From Bacillota bacterium (lineage in GTDB: Bacteria > Bacillota > Clostridia > Clostridiales > Clostridiaceae): 17,180 nt of DNA. Position 1 is the first letter of the stretch. Each line of letters starts with the position of its first letter. The DNA is taken from assembly GCA_021779235.1 (NCBI GenBank), contig JAJYBA010000016.1, forward strand, positions 1-17,180, read 5' to 3'. The notes beneath the pieces are model-generated. The model made no database searches. It had not been told where the DNA came from and saw only the letters and a program-made list of their open reading frames with translations. This document shows positions 7,300 to 14,321 of the stretch, piece after piece. Made by a program: the position numbers and the translations under genes.

Positions 7300-8343
7300 T
7301 TACAAGTTTAATTCGTATATAAATCCATTCTCCCATGTTCCAATAAGTAAATATTTATCATCTTCAGCAAATTCAGCATAACAAGTATATCTGTTTGATA
7401 TGGAATTCAAGAATTTAAGTGTTGGATATTCGTATATCTTTACTATTTCTGATAAAACTATCGCCAGATATTTACCGTTCTTCGAAAAGCAGATATGCCT
7501 AATATAACCTTCCTCATTAGTAGTAAATATTCCAAGATCGTTTAATTTAATGCCTAAATCCGCAGTTCCTGATTGTTCATGTTCCATAAATCCCTTCAAT
7601 CCTTCGGATTCATCTAAAACGTTATTCGAATTTATTGTTTTTTGCTTATCTGTAACAACATTAAGCTTATTCTCAACTTGATACTTATTGGAAAATATAA
7701 TCAAATCCTTGCCACTCAAACTCCATCCTATAAAGGTTTTTGTTTCATTATGATAAAGCATTTGCTGGATTTGCGTGTCGAGATCCACTAATTCAAATAA
7801 ATTATCACTTTCTGTATACCACATTATAAAACTAGTACTCTTGTCCACTTGTTTATTTCTATCAAAACCTGATATTAAATATTGTTTTCTTTCACTTACA
7901 TACTGTATAGATTCAAACGCATATGTACATTCCTCAAAGAATCTTTCTTCTTCGAAGGTTTCAATATCAATCTTAGAAATATAGCCCAGTAGCTCATTGG
8001 TATACACAAGATTTAAAATATACTTATTATCAACTGTGAAACAGAAACCACAATCCTGAGGTTGAGAATTTCTTTTTAACCTGTAGATATTAATGAGTTT
8101 TTGGTTCTCCAAATCATAAATAGCTATTTTTCTTTGAGTGCTTTTTACGGCTAGTAGTTTACTATCATATGAATAACATAAATGATTTGGGTATTTTATA
8201 TCTCGAAAATTTGCAACCAGTGTATAATTTTCTGTATCAATTAAGTTAACAGATCCTCCATTATGGCTAATATATTTACCATCCGGGGACATCTTTATTT
8301 CAAATGATTTGCGAAACTTTTTTAGCATAACAGGTTCATTCAT
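7300..8343 (-). CDS. WD40-like beta-propeller protein
   Basis: A 347-aa protein with no signal peptide or membrane segment, so probably cytoplasmic. Repeated blade signatures include KMSPDGKYISHNGGSVNLID near the start, CYSYDSKLLAVKSTQRKIAIYDLE, CFTVDNKYILN, CFSKNGKYLAIVLSEIVKIYEYP, and EFAEDDKYLLIGTWENGFIYEL at the end. Each pairs a (S/T/E)xDxKYL turn with a following strand, as in WD40/YVTN-type propellers. This suggests a protein-interaction role with no catalytic residues visible; the partner is unknown. AAGGAG lies about 10 bp before the ATG. The gene is followed by the truncated half site, so it may be co-transcribed and co-mobilised with the SUKH-like gene. Confidence 0.75.
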   Translation of the reverse strand: MNEPVMLKKFRKSFEIKMSPDGKYISHNGGSVNLIDTENYTLVANFRDIKYPNHLCYSYDSKLLAVKSTQRKIAIYDLENQKLINIYRLKRNSQPQDCGFCFTVDNKYILNLVYTNELLGYISKIDIETFEEERFFEECTYAFESIQYVSERKQYLISGFDRNKQVDKSTSFIMWYTESDNLFELVDLDTQIQQMLYHNETKTFIGWSLSGKDLIIFSNKYQVENKLNVVTDKQKTINSNNVLDESEGLKGFMEHEQSGTADLGIKLNDLGIFTTNEEGYIRHICFSKNGKYLAIVLSEIVKIYEYPTLKFLNSISNRYTCYAEFAEDDKYLLIGTWENGFIYELNL

Positions 8344-8388
8344 TAAAAATCTCTCCTTATTTTAGCCTGAATGTTACTTAGGAATGGC

Positions 8389-8504
8389 ATATAACGTTTC
8401 TTATCTCTGACTCCTGTGAACTGGACCCTCAGAGCCATTCTTCGTAGGCGGTGTTTGCACCCAGTGAAGAGGTGTACGTAGTGAACGGAGATATTTTGTT
8501 ATAT
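8389..8504 (-). repeat. attC-like site 7
   Basis: Cores ATATAAC (8504-8498) and GTTATAT (8395-8389) in gene orientation. The outer arms are the short pair TATCTC (8402-8407) and GAGATA (8488-8493). The inner part pairs less well (CTGTGAACTGG with CCAGTGAAGAGG). It lacks the inner stems shared by the other sites and is the most divergent full-length site. It is the 3' site of the CPCC-barstar cassette. Confidence 0.72.
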
Positions 8505-8542
8505 GATGTGCAGCTACCATGTATTATATAAACTTCTAGTAG

Positions 8543-9100
8543 TTATCTATAATAAATTTCGCAACTAAACGTAGGGTATTCCTCATTCAATTCCTCAAAA
8601 CACTGTTTCATAATTCTTGAATCTTTTGGAAAATTAATTTCAATATTAGTCCAGCCTTTAATTATTAAAATTTTAGGCATGGACACTAACCCAGTAATTG
8701 CATCCCAAAATGCATCCCAGTTCATACCGTAGAATTCTGGGAAAGAAAGTTCTTTCTTCAAGATATAGTGCAACTCATCAATTGAATTAACATTTGATAA
8801 ATTAATCATAATTTCTTCAACCCTTGAATCATCAGATATATCAAATGGATGCCATTTACAATCCTTCTCATCATTGTGATTTGGTTTTCTAACGTATTTT
8901 AGCATCTCTTTTTGGCAGGCTCCAAAATCAATAAAATTTCTCTGCGCTTCTATCAGGGAAACATGATTTGCACCACCGGCATAATGCGGGCCTCCGAATT
9001 GAACCCCGTCATCTTCCCAAAAGCATATCCTACATATTTCATTTGTTCCTGGCGGTTCGTTTTCTAGTGTTTTGTATCCACAACAAGGGCATGTATACAT
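8543..9100 (-). CDS. CPCC zinc-binding / barstar fusion protein (immunity-type)
   Basis: A 185-aa cytoplasmic protein with two domains. Residues 1-~60 form a Cys-rich CPCC domain (YTCPCCGYKTL, then CRICFWEDDGVQ; C4, C6, C7, C23 and C26 could bind zinc). Residues ~105-185 match barstar-related proteins: ELHYILKKELSFPEFYGMNWDAFWDAITGLV, then ILIIKGWTNIEINFP. FYGMNWDAFWD is the hallmark barstar segment. Barstar-fold proteins bind and inhibit RNase toxins, and CPCC domains often occur in proteins near polymorphic toxins, so it is inferred to be an immunity protein. No RNase gene is present in the window. It is a single-gene cassette with a 60-bp leader; AAGG lies about 10 bp before the ATG. Confidence 0.87.
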   Translation of the reverse strand: MYTCPCCGYKTLENEPPGTNEICRICFWEDDGVQFGGPHYAGGANHVSLIEAQRNFIDFGACQKEMLKYVRKPNHNDEKDCKWHPFDISDDSRVEEIMINLSNVNSIDELHYILKKELSFPEFYGMNWDAFWDAITGLVSMPKILIIKGWTNIEINFPKDSRIMKQCFEELNEEYPTFSCEIYYR

Positions 9101-9160
9101 TTTTGTTCAACCTTCTTTCAAAGAAACTTTATTTTAAGCACTAACTTCAAATCGCATATC

Positions 9161-9336
9161 GTATAACGTCTCGCACTCAAGACGTGCCTCAACGTTACAG
9201 GCAGCGTGTTTGTTGACTTAGATAGCTCATATCTTCAGCAGACATGCTGCCGTCTCGGTTAGCTGAGGCATGTGCTTTGGCTCTTCGAAGGCTTGACCCT
9301 ATTTCTTCCAAAGCGAACTTGAGTGTTTTGTTATAC
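9161..9336 (-). repeat. attC-like site 8
   Basis: Cores GTATAAC (9336-9330) and GTTATAC (9167-9161) in gene orientation. Perfect 8-bp arms are CACTCAAG (9174-9181) and CTTGAGTG (9318-9325). Nested inner stems are TGCCTCA...TGAGGCA and GGCAGC...GCTGCC. A further hairpin, GCTTTGG...CCAAAGC, encloses CTCTTCGAAGG and matches that of site 9. It is the 3' site of the nucleotidyltransferase cassette. Confidence 0.87.
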
Positions 9337-9375
9337 GATGACGGTTCCACAGTATTTATTCCTAACCCTAATCCT

Positions 9376-10158
9376 TTAACATTGTAATTTATATATCTCT
9401 TCAATTTCTTCTATTAATTTATTGCAAGTCTCTTTAGCCTCTGTAGTTTTAATACGAATATCATTTAGTGTGGAAATCTGATAGTAATATTCAAGTCTAT
9501 TAATCTCTTCTTTTGGTATATGGTTAGATATATGTATGAAATGTAAATAATGGTATTTTGGTGTATATTTTATCCTTGCTAATGCAACGAGTGGGTCGGC
9601 TACATATTTGAGATAATAAATAAAAGCCTCAGGATAATTGTTTCGTTCAACATACTTGATTACTCTTGAATGTTGCTTATATTTACCCTTAGTTTCATTT
9701 ATAATGTTCTGAATTAAACTTAGATCTATCTGATCATCACTTTTTAATATTGTAATAACACCTGACTTGTCAAAAATCACTTTAGGAAACTCAAGTATAT
9801 CTCCTTCAACAAACTTGACCTCGTTCCTATCTCTGCTGTGACTTTGTATACAGAAATCAATGATGAGATATTCACTAGTCCCTTCTATATGGTAATATTT
9901 TTGAAAAATTTTTGGATGCTTATGATCTACATTAAATTTAAAATCTAAATTATCTAACTTTAAAAATTCCTCTTCAGCGATCTGAAAAATTATATCCTCA
10001 AAGCCATCTTCTACATCAAGCCAAATATCTATGTCTGAATATTTATCAACTGCATCTAAAGAATCTGTACCCTCTAGCCAATATGCGTGCACTTCATTCA
10101 TAGAAATAAATCTATCTCTAATTAAGTTAATTATTGTGTCTCTTTCTATCTTTCTCAT
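9376..10158 (-). CDS. Nucleotidyltransferase (aminoglycoside/lincosamide adenylyltransferase-like)
   Basis: A 260-aa cytoplasmic protein with a Pol-beta-type nucleotidyltransferase fold. The motif G30-TDS-x7-YSDIDIW carries the metal-binding pair D42 and D44; a third acidic residue is probably D101 in LIIDFCI. The remaining ~150 residues are helical, as in ANT-type enzymes. Such enzymes usually transfer AMP to a hydroxyl of an antibiotic. Nucleotidyltransferases such as aadA and some lincosamide enzymes are typical integron cassettes, which fits the setting, but resistance is not shown here. Its GTDS replaces the more usual GSxAxG. The leader is ~33 bp with AGGGGTG close to the ATG and no room for a promoter. 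Confidence 0.85.
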   Translation of the reverse strand: MRKIERDTIINLIRDRFISMNEVHAYWLEGTDSLDAVDKYSDIDIWLDVEDGFEDIIFQIAEEEFLKLDNLDFKFNVDHKHPKIFQKYYHIEGTSEYLIIDFCIQSHSRDRNEVKFVEGDILEFPKVIFDKSGVITILKSDDQIDLSLIQNIINETKGKYKQHSRVIKYVERNNYPEAFIYYLKYVADPLVALARIKYTPKYHYLHFIHISNHIPKEEINRLEYYYQISTLNDIRIKTTEAKETCNKLIEEIEEIYKLQC

Positions 10159-10190
10159 ATTTTTTTCACCCCTTCAGTTAATTAGTTGTC

Positions 10191-10316
10191 GTATAACGTT
10201 TCGCATTCAAGACGTTCCTGAGCCTAGCCAGACCTGGCTTTGCAAAGGGATGTGCTTTGGCTTCTTCGAAGGTTTTACCCTAATTAGCCAAAGCGAACTT
10301 GAATGCATTGTTATAC
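10191..10316 (-). repeat. attC-like site 9
   Basis: Cores GTATAAC (10316-10310) and GTTATAC (10197-10191) in gene orientation. Perfect 9-bp arms are GCATTCAAG (10203-10211) and CTTGAATGC (10298-10306). The inner perfect stem is GCTTTGGC (10254-10261) with GCCAAAGC (10287-10294). A second small hairpin is AGCC...GGCT (about 10211-10230). The flank before R'' (CCAAGTGCATCGGCTAAAGC) fits the shared pre-site sequence. Confidence 0.88.
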
Positions 10317-10388
10317 GTAGCTTTAGCCGATGCACTTGGAACTGAGCCTAAGCTAAAACTGCTAAAATTCACTTATACTACAATAAAA

Positions 10389-10880
10389 TTATGAATGAAT
10401 ATACTTTTGTACTGCTTCATCTACTTTCGATATTAATTCTTCTTTTATGACAAATTCAAAATTTTTCGAAGTCTTAAAAAACGTCTTGACCTTAAATTGA
10501 ATTGTATTTGAAGTTGTCCAACTATAACCTTGAATTTTAGACCACTTGTAAAAATTTCCGGCATTATATACTCCACTTTCTCTTATTTGTGAACTTACGT
10601 ATGCTATAATGAGGTTAAAAATTGAAGCTTCTATCCAGATTATATTTCCTATAATATTATAAATATAATAATTATTCTTATTATGTATATATCCTCTTAT
10701 ACTAAGAATAAGAAATATACACCAAATGATAAGAAACACTATCCAGATGTTATATGAAGCCCTATCTTTTTTTTCTTTTACAATAAATTCCCCTCGATAA
10801 GTTACTGTATATAATACTTTTAATATGAAAAAAGTTGTACTAGAAATTAATATCAGATAGAACTTAATCAAGTAATTCAT
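10389..10880 (-). CDS. Small membrane protein of unknown function
   Basis: About 163 aa with three hydrophobic helices: ~3-24, ~45-61 (IWIVFLIIWCIFLILSI) and ~75-95 (YIYNIIGNIIWIEASIFNLII). A C-terminal soluble part (WSKIQGYSWTTSNTIQFKVKTF...) ends in an acidic and basic helix. The layout of helices followed by an IxGYxW beta segment is seen in small Gram-positive membrane proteins of unknown role; I cannot name the family securely. AAAGGAG directly abuts the ATG at 10880, which is too close. TTG nine bases further (10871) is better spaced and may be the true start. A promoter candidate lies about 100 bp upstream within the same cassette. Confidence 0.75.
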   Translation of the reverse strand: MNYLIKFYLILISSTTFFILKVLYTVTYRGEFIVKEKKDRASYNIWIVFLIIWCIFLILSIRGYIHNKNNYYIYNIIGNIIWIEASIFNLIIAYVSSQIRESGVYNAGNFYKWSKIQGYSWTTSNTIQFKVKTFFKTSKNFEFVIKEELISKVDEAVQKYIHS

Positions 10881-10978
10881 CTCCTTTTTTAATAACGATG
10901 ATAAAGTGTGTCATGATAATTATGTTCCTCTTCTATTTTCTCCAAACTTATTTTCTTCCAATATCCTAAGTCTATCAT

Positions 10979-11008
10979 TATATATACTGGCTTTTATCAT
11001 TTTTTCAA
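10979..11008 (-). promoter_or_regulatory. Possible promoter within the membrane-protein cassette
   Basis: On the minus strand, TTGAAA (11008-11003), an 18-bp spacer and TATATA (10984-10979), overlapping TATAAT at 10982-10977, make a good sigma-A-like match. It lies ~100 bp before the gene and inside the cassette, so this cassette may bring its own promoter. Confidence 0.5.
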
Positions 11009-11070
11009 TTGTTTATTAATAGAAGTAAATCTAGAAACTTATATAGTTATGCTCATTCTTTAAAAGTTCC

Positions 11071-11182
11071 GTATAACGCTTCCTGTCCAAGACGCCTACG
11101 AAGCCTAGAGCGACCGCACTTGGCTTCGTAGGCGTGCTTTGCAGTCCTTTCATGCAAAGCGAACTTGAACATTTTGTTAGAC
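11071..11182 (-). repeat. attC-like site 10
   Basis: Cores GTCTAAC (11182-11176) and GTTATAC (11077-11071) in gene orientation. Arms are GTTCAAG (11170-11164) and CTTGGAC (11091-11085), with one wobble pair. Inside are two perfect hairpins: a 13-bp stem CGCCTACGAAGCC (11093-11105) with 11122-11134, and an 8-bp stem GCTTTGCA (11136-11143) with 11153-11160. This is the clearest three-way-junction structure in the array. It is markedly richer in G+C than the genes around it. Confidence 0.9.
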
Positions 11183-11245
11183 GTAGTTTAAACCACAACA
11201 CTTTGAACTAAATTCTCTTAGGAACATCAACTAGACAAACTGAGT

Positions 11246-11458
11246 TTATTTACCTATAATCTCTAGAGCGGAATTAATGGCAGCTACAAGTTCATTAGCC
11301 TTTTCTATATCTAGACTTACCTCTGCATCTCCACCATGTTTTTCAGTTACTCCTATCAGAATATTTTTATCAAATACATTAATGATGATCCCAGCTATAT
11401 CATCGCCATCAGGGTTTTTATTCTCAATATATTTAATTGGAATTCTTTTATTTTCCAT
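11246..11458 (-). CDS. Small hypothetical protein, second gene of a two-gene cassette
   Basis: A 70-aa protein. The frame opens at 11479, but AGGGAGA stands seven bases before the ATG at 11458 (MENKRIPIKYIENKN), so that start is chosen. It has no membrane segment. The middle (DDIAGIIINVFDKNILIGVTEKHGGDAEVSLDIEKANELVAAINSAL) suggests two or three beta strands and a C-terminal helix. I do not recognise the family. It lies 70 bp after the 113-aa gene with no site between them, so the two should move and be transcribed as one cassette. Confidence 0.65.
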   Translation of the reverse strand: MENKRIPIKYIENKNPDGDDIAGIIINVFDKNILIGVTEKHGGDAEVSLDIEKANELVAAINSALEIIGK

Positions 11459-11528
11459 CTTATATTCTCCCTTAATCAATTAATTAACCTTATATTACCC
11501 AATGAATTCAAAGGTTAATTACTATCTA

Positions 11529-11870
11529 TTAATAAAATTCTTCAAAATTCACTAGACTTACTACGTACCCTCTACCTACAACAATATCACCTTCGAGAAT
11601 TTCAAATTTCTTTCCTTTTATTAATTTTTTATATGATACATTAGGATAGTACATCAACTCGACCTTTGCATTAACAACTTCACCTTGTCCGATGAGTCTG
11701 TCTGGTCCTTCGATGAATTCAACTCCTAAGTATTCGCTATCACCAATTGCACGAAAATGAGGACTATATCCGCTACTATACCCGTTACCGCCGTTAAGAT
11801 AGAATTTTCTTTCTCTGTAATCCTTGCCTTTTGCTAAAAATTCAACAGAAACATCTAAATATTGTTTCAT
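11529..11870 (-). CDS. Small beta-barrel protein resembling EF-Tu C-terminal domain
   Basis: A 113-aa cytoplasmic protein. The second half (GQGEVVNAKVELMYYPNVSYKKLIKGKKFEILEGDIVVGRGYV) resembles the third domain of elongation factor Tu: a VxVEL strand, a LxxGxxFxIxEG turn and a VGxGxV end. The GTPase and domain 2 are absent, so it cannot be a translation factor itself. Stand-alone EF-Tu-like barrels occur in uncharacterised bacterial proteins; their role is not established. A decoy or a binder of tRNA or toxin would be speculation. AAGGAG lies ~10 bp before the ATG. It is the first gene of a two-gene cassette. Confidence 0.7.
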   Translation of the reverse strand: MKQYLDVSVEFLAKGKDYRERKFYLNGGNGYSSGYSPHFRAIGDSEYLGVEFIEGPDRLIGQGEVVNAKVELMYYPNVSYKKLIKGKKFEILEGDIVVGRGYVVSLVNFEEFY

Positions 11871-11965
11871 AATAAACAGTCTCCTTGTCTATTCTATTAC
11901 ATCTTTACAGCGTAACTTTAAAATGGCCAAACCTTAAATAACTACAAAAAGCTTGATGTAATTAC

Positions 11966-12139
11966 GTCTAACGTTTCGTGTTGCCGACGTTCATGAACCT
12001 TAGCGCGACCGCGCTTGGTGAAGGGATATGCCTTGGCGGTGGGTTATGACTTTCTTAGTTTGAAACATATACTTGTCTGTATAGCTAGTCCCCTTTAAAT
12101 GTATCTCCAGCCAAGGCAAACGGCAACATTTTGTTAGAT
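11966..12139 (-). repeat. attC-like site 11
   Basis: Both cores fit the classical attC consensus in gene orientation: ATCTAAC (12139-12133) as RYYYAAC and GTTAGAC (11972-11966) as GTTRRRY. Arms GTTGCCG (12127-12121) and CGGCAAC (11986-11980) are perfect. The inner stem is GCCAAGGC (12110-12117) with GCCTTGGC (12030-12037). It is homologous to site 4 and is the 3' site of the second Nudix cassette. Confidence 0.9.
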
Positions 12140-12197
12140 GATGGTTCAGGTATTGCACTCATTTTATGCGGGCTGTTTCCACTAATCTATTAACTAT

Positions 12198-12977
12198 TTA
12201 CTCGAATTTTAAAACAGGTCTTATTCCAACTGCTGCCTCCAAAGTTGCTATAAGATTCCCATCCATCTGTCTTTTATCTTTAGTTGCAAATTCTTCTATA
12301 GCTTGTTTTTTAGCATCAAGAAAAATTAAGGAACGTATTTCTTGTAGTTCCATTCTTAATGCTAAATCTTCATTATGCTTATTTAATAGCACCTTTAGCT
12401 CATCTTCATTAATTAATAAGTCCAATTTATAAATAGCTGATAGAAAGTTACCTTGCCCCCCACTTTTCAAATAACAAGGCTTCAAGCTTTTAACAATCCT
12501 TTTATTTTCAACCTCAATACCTAGCTCTTCTAAAATTTCTTTTTTAATATTATGCTCTAAATCTAAAATATCACCATTAATATCACTCTTATCTATTCCT
12601 CCACCAATAAACTGTAACTTAAAAGGAAATGCTGTTCCCTCATTCATTTCACCAATAGCAAATTTATTATCACTGGTCTCTATCAAAACAGAGGTATGAA
12701 TAACTCTACAATCATTACCTTCATAATTATTTTTATTAATGGTGTACAAAAAATGCGCATAATCAGTTAATCCAACAAAGATATTTATGCACTCTTCATT
12801 AGCTTGTATATTATTAATTGTGAATACATCCCCATTAAAAAACTTTTTACCATTAACTAATAGACTTTCCCAATGCCTATTAACATCTTCACTATAAGAC
12901 ATAGGCAAAGATGGTTTTTGATTTGTATAGTAGACTTTTATATTATTACTAAATTCAGAAATAATAGTCTCGTTCAT
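12198..12977 (-). CDS. Nudix hydrolase
   Basis: A 259-aa cytoplasmic protein, larger than a minimal Nudix domain (~150 aa). About 90 N-terminal residues of unknown fold precede the Nudix domain (~90-220). The Nudix box is GGG (125-127) ... K146-E147 ... E150-E151 ... G153 (KKEILEELGI). The metal-binding glutamates are present. The loop between the glycines and the REUXEE helix is longer than in the canonical box, and Arg is replaced by Lys. It probably cleaves a nucleoside-diphosphate-linked compound; the substrate is unknown. It is unrelated in detail to the Nudix protein at 3132-3650. GGAAG lies 8 bp before the ATG. It is a single-gene cassette with a ~105-bp leader. Confidence 0.85.
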   Translation of the reverse strand: MNETIISEFSNNIKVYYTNQKPSLPMSYSEDVNRHWESLLVNGKKFFNGDVFTINNIQANEECINIFVGLTDYAHFLYTINKNNYEGNDCRVIHTSVLIETSDNKFAIGEMNEGTAFPFKLQFIGGGIDKSDINGDILDLEHNIKKEILEELGIEVENKRIVKSLKPCYLKSGGQGNFLSAIYKLDLLINEDELKVLLNKHNEDLALRMELQEIRSLIFLDAKKQAIEEFATKDKRQMDGNLIATLEAAVGIRPVLKFE

Positions 12978-13082
12978 ATTAGTTACTTCCTTTCTTAAAG
13001 TGCTAACATTATTTATGCTTTATCTAACACTCTATAAAAATCGTTTATTGCGTAAAATAAACTACCATAGACCTGAAATGTC

Positions 13083-13257
13083 ATCTAACGTTTCTTACTG
13101 CCGACGTGAGAGGGCCTTAGAGCGACCGCACTTAGGCTCACTCATGTGCCTTGGCGTTATATATTTGCATACAGTAATTAGAGTATTATTATATTTTAAC
13201 TCATAACTATATAAAGTTTATAATCTAGCCAAGGCGAATGGCAGTATTTTGTTAGTC
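13083..13257 (-). repeat. attC-like site 12
   Basis: Cores GACTAAC (13257-13251) and GTTAGAT (13089-13083) in gene orientation. Perfect 7-bp arms are TACTGCC (13096-13102) and GGCAGTA (13240-13246). The inner stem GCCTTGGC (13148-13155) with GCCAAGGC (13228-13235) is as in sites 3 and 11. A small hairpin, GTGAG...CTCAC, encloses CCTTAGAGCGACCGCACTTAGG. It is the 3' site of the metalloprotease cassette. Confidence 0.88.
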
Positions 13258-13312
13258 GTCGTTTCACTTCAGTTTCAAATTTTATCATATTGAAAATTAT
13301 ATCATTTAAAAA

Positions 13313-13918
13313 TTAAATTCTACTTGTGGGTCTTGTTAAAATTATACGGCTACTACAAGCTGTTACACAAAATATAGCAAAATAAATTAAATATCCAAAT
13401 TCATTTTTTTGGAGTATATATGCTTGTAAAAAGTATATTCCTATCAACAACAAAATTACTCCTGGAATATAAATCATATAATTTTTTTTGTTGGCTACTT
13501 GTAATATGAATTTCACATCACTAATTGGTTTAATTGCACCAAAAGTAATATAACTTTCTAATTCTGCGAAGTTAGATACTATAATTAGCAATATAAATGC
13601 ACGAAAATATGAGTTGAAAAACGTTGGATTTATTAATACTATTAAACTTACTAATATGAACATTAGTAAATTCATTGATAATCCACCAGCATGGATTAAT
13701 ATTTGTTTATATGGAACTAATTTTTTTATTTTATTTTCATCTATTAGTGGTGTCATTGGTAAATTTATTCCAGGCAAATATCCTATTGATACTGGACTCT
13801 TACATACACCAAATAACCATCCCAAAAACGCATGTGAAAATTCATGTAAAAATAACGTGCTCCAAACAGCTAAATAACCTATAACTATATATAGTGTAAT
13901 ATTTAAAAATACCCCCAT
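13313..13918 (-). CDS. Site-2-protease-like M50 membrane metallopeptidase
   Basis: A 201-aa integral membrane protein. HEFSH (25-29) within the first helix is the zinc-binding HExxH motif. A late SNFAELESYITFGAIKPISD segment (N116, D134) sits where M50 enzymes have their second motif and the third zinc ligand (usually NPxxxxDG), but the motif is divergent. Hydrophobic helices lie at ~5-30, 74-98, 106-118, 148-166 and 174-190. It may be an active intramembrane protease or a zinc-binding relative whose activity is lost. A substrate cannot be inferred. A GGTGG box lies ~11 bp before the ATG. It is the first cassette after the int-tnp unit. Confidence 0.8.
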   Translation of the reverse strand: MGVFLNITLYIVIGYLAVWSTLFLHEFSHAFLGWLFGVCKSPVSIGYLPGINLPMTPLIDENKIKKLVPYKQILIHAGGLSMNLLMFILVSLIVLINPTFFNSYFRAFILLIIVSNFAELESYITFGAIKPISDVKFILQVANKKNYMIYIPGVILLLIGIYFLQAYILQKNEFGYLIYFAIFCVTACSSRIILTRPTSRI

Positions 13919-13971
13919 CTATTGTAAATCCACCTTTCTTATTATCTTTTTAACTATAATTAATAAATGTC

Positions 13972-14102
13972 GACTAACGTTTAGGAGTGTTTCTGAAGTT
14001 GAGTGAATTATAAGCTAGCCCCTCGTTAGCCAAGGAGCTGATTTAAGCAGAAGCACTTATATTTTATTGTAAACCTCAATTTCAGAAACACTTTGGTTGA
14101 AC
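13972..14102 (-). repeat. attC-like site 13 (right end of array, next to int-tnp unit)
   Basis: Cores GTTCAAC (14102-14096) and GTTAGTC (13978-13972) in gene orientation. Long arms 13986-14003 and 14075-14092 match at 17 of 18 positions. The arm (TGTTTCTGAA..TTGAG) is the same as in site 1 and unlike those of the other sites. Just outside, 14103-14127 reads, in gene orientation, CATAGTGTAGTGCCAAGCGGCATC. It can form a TGCC/GGCA hairpin and fits the shared pre-site flank. The site therefore serves as the 3' site of the int-tnp unit. Confidence 0.78.
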
Positions 14103-14321
14103 GATGCCGCTTGGCACTACACTATGGATTTTCAATCTAACCCTTTGCCCACTAATTCAGGCAAATAATCATAATTTTTAACCATTATATATAAATAAAT
14201 CAATGTAAAACTGATAAAAATAAAAATAATTTACTATATTTTAGCATAACAACCTTTAAATTAACAGTTATTCTTAAAAAAGGACACACTTATCCCTTGG
14301 TATATGGATAGTTTTTAAAAA

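Noticed and set aside
9195..9404. Minus-strand open frame of 69 codons downstream of the nucleotidyltransferase
   Set aside because: It runs through the palindromic arms of site 8, has no ribosome site, and its sequence is explained by the structured repeat.
10920..11000. Short minus-strand frame (26 codons) in the leader of the small membrane protein gene
   Set aside because: Its start codon overlaps the -35/-10 spacer of the best promoter candidate and no ribosome site precedes it.
2847..13257. MITE or REP-type repeats scattered between ordinary genes
   Set aside because: Considered, because the sites are hairpins near an HUH transposase. The regular one-site-per-gene spacing, the fixed gene orientation and the RYYYAAC/GTTRRRY-like cores fit attC better, although a relation to the HUH enzyme is not excluded.
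13614..13884. Plus-strand frames opposite the metalloprotease gene
   Set aside because: These are antisense shadows; the minus-strand frame carries the HExxH motif and the expected membrane helices.
1457..14102. CRISPR array
   Set aside because: Repeats are 110-175 bp, imperfect, internally palindromic and separated by whole genes; no short uniform spacers and no cas genes.
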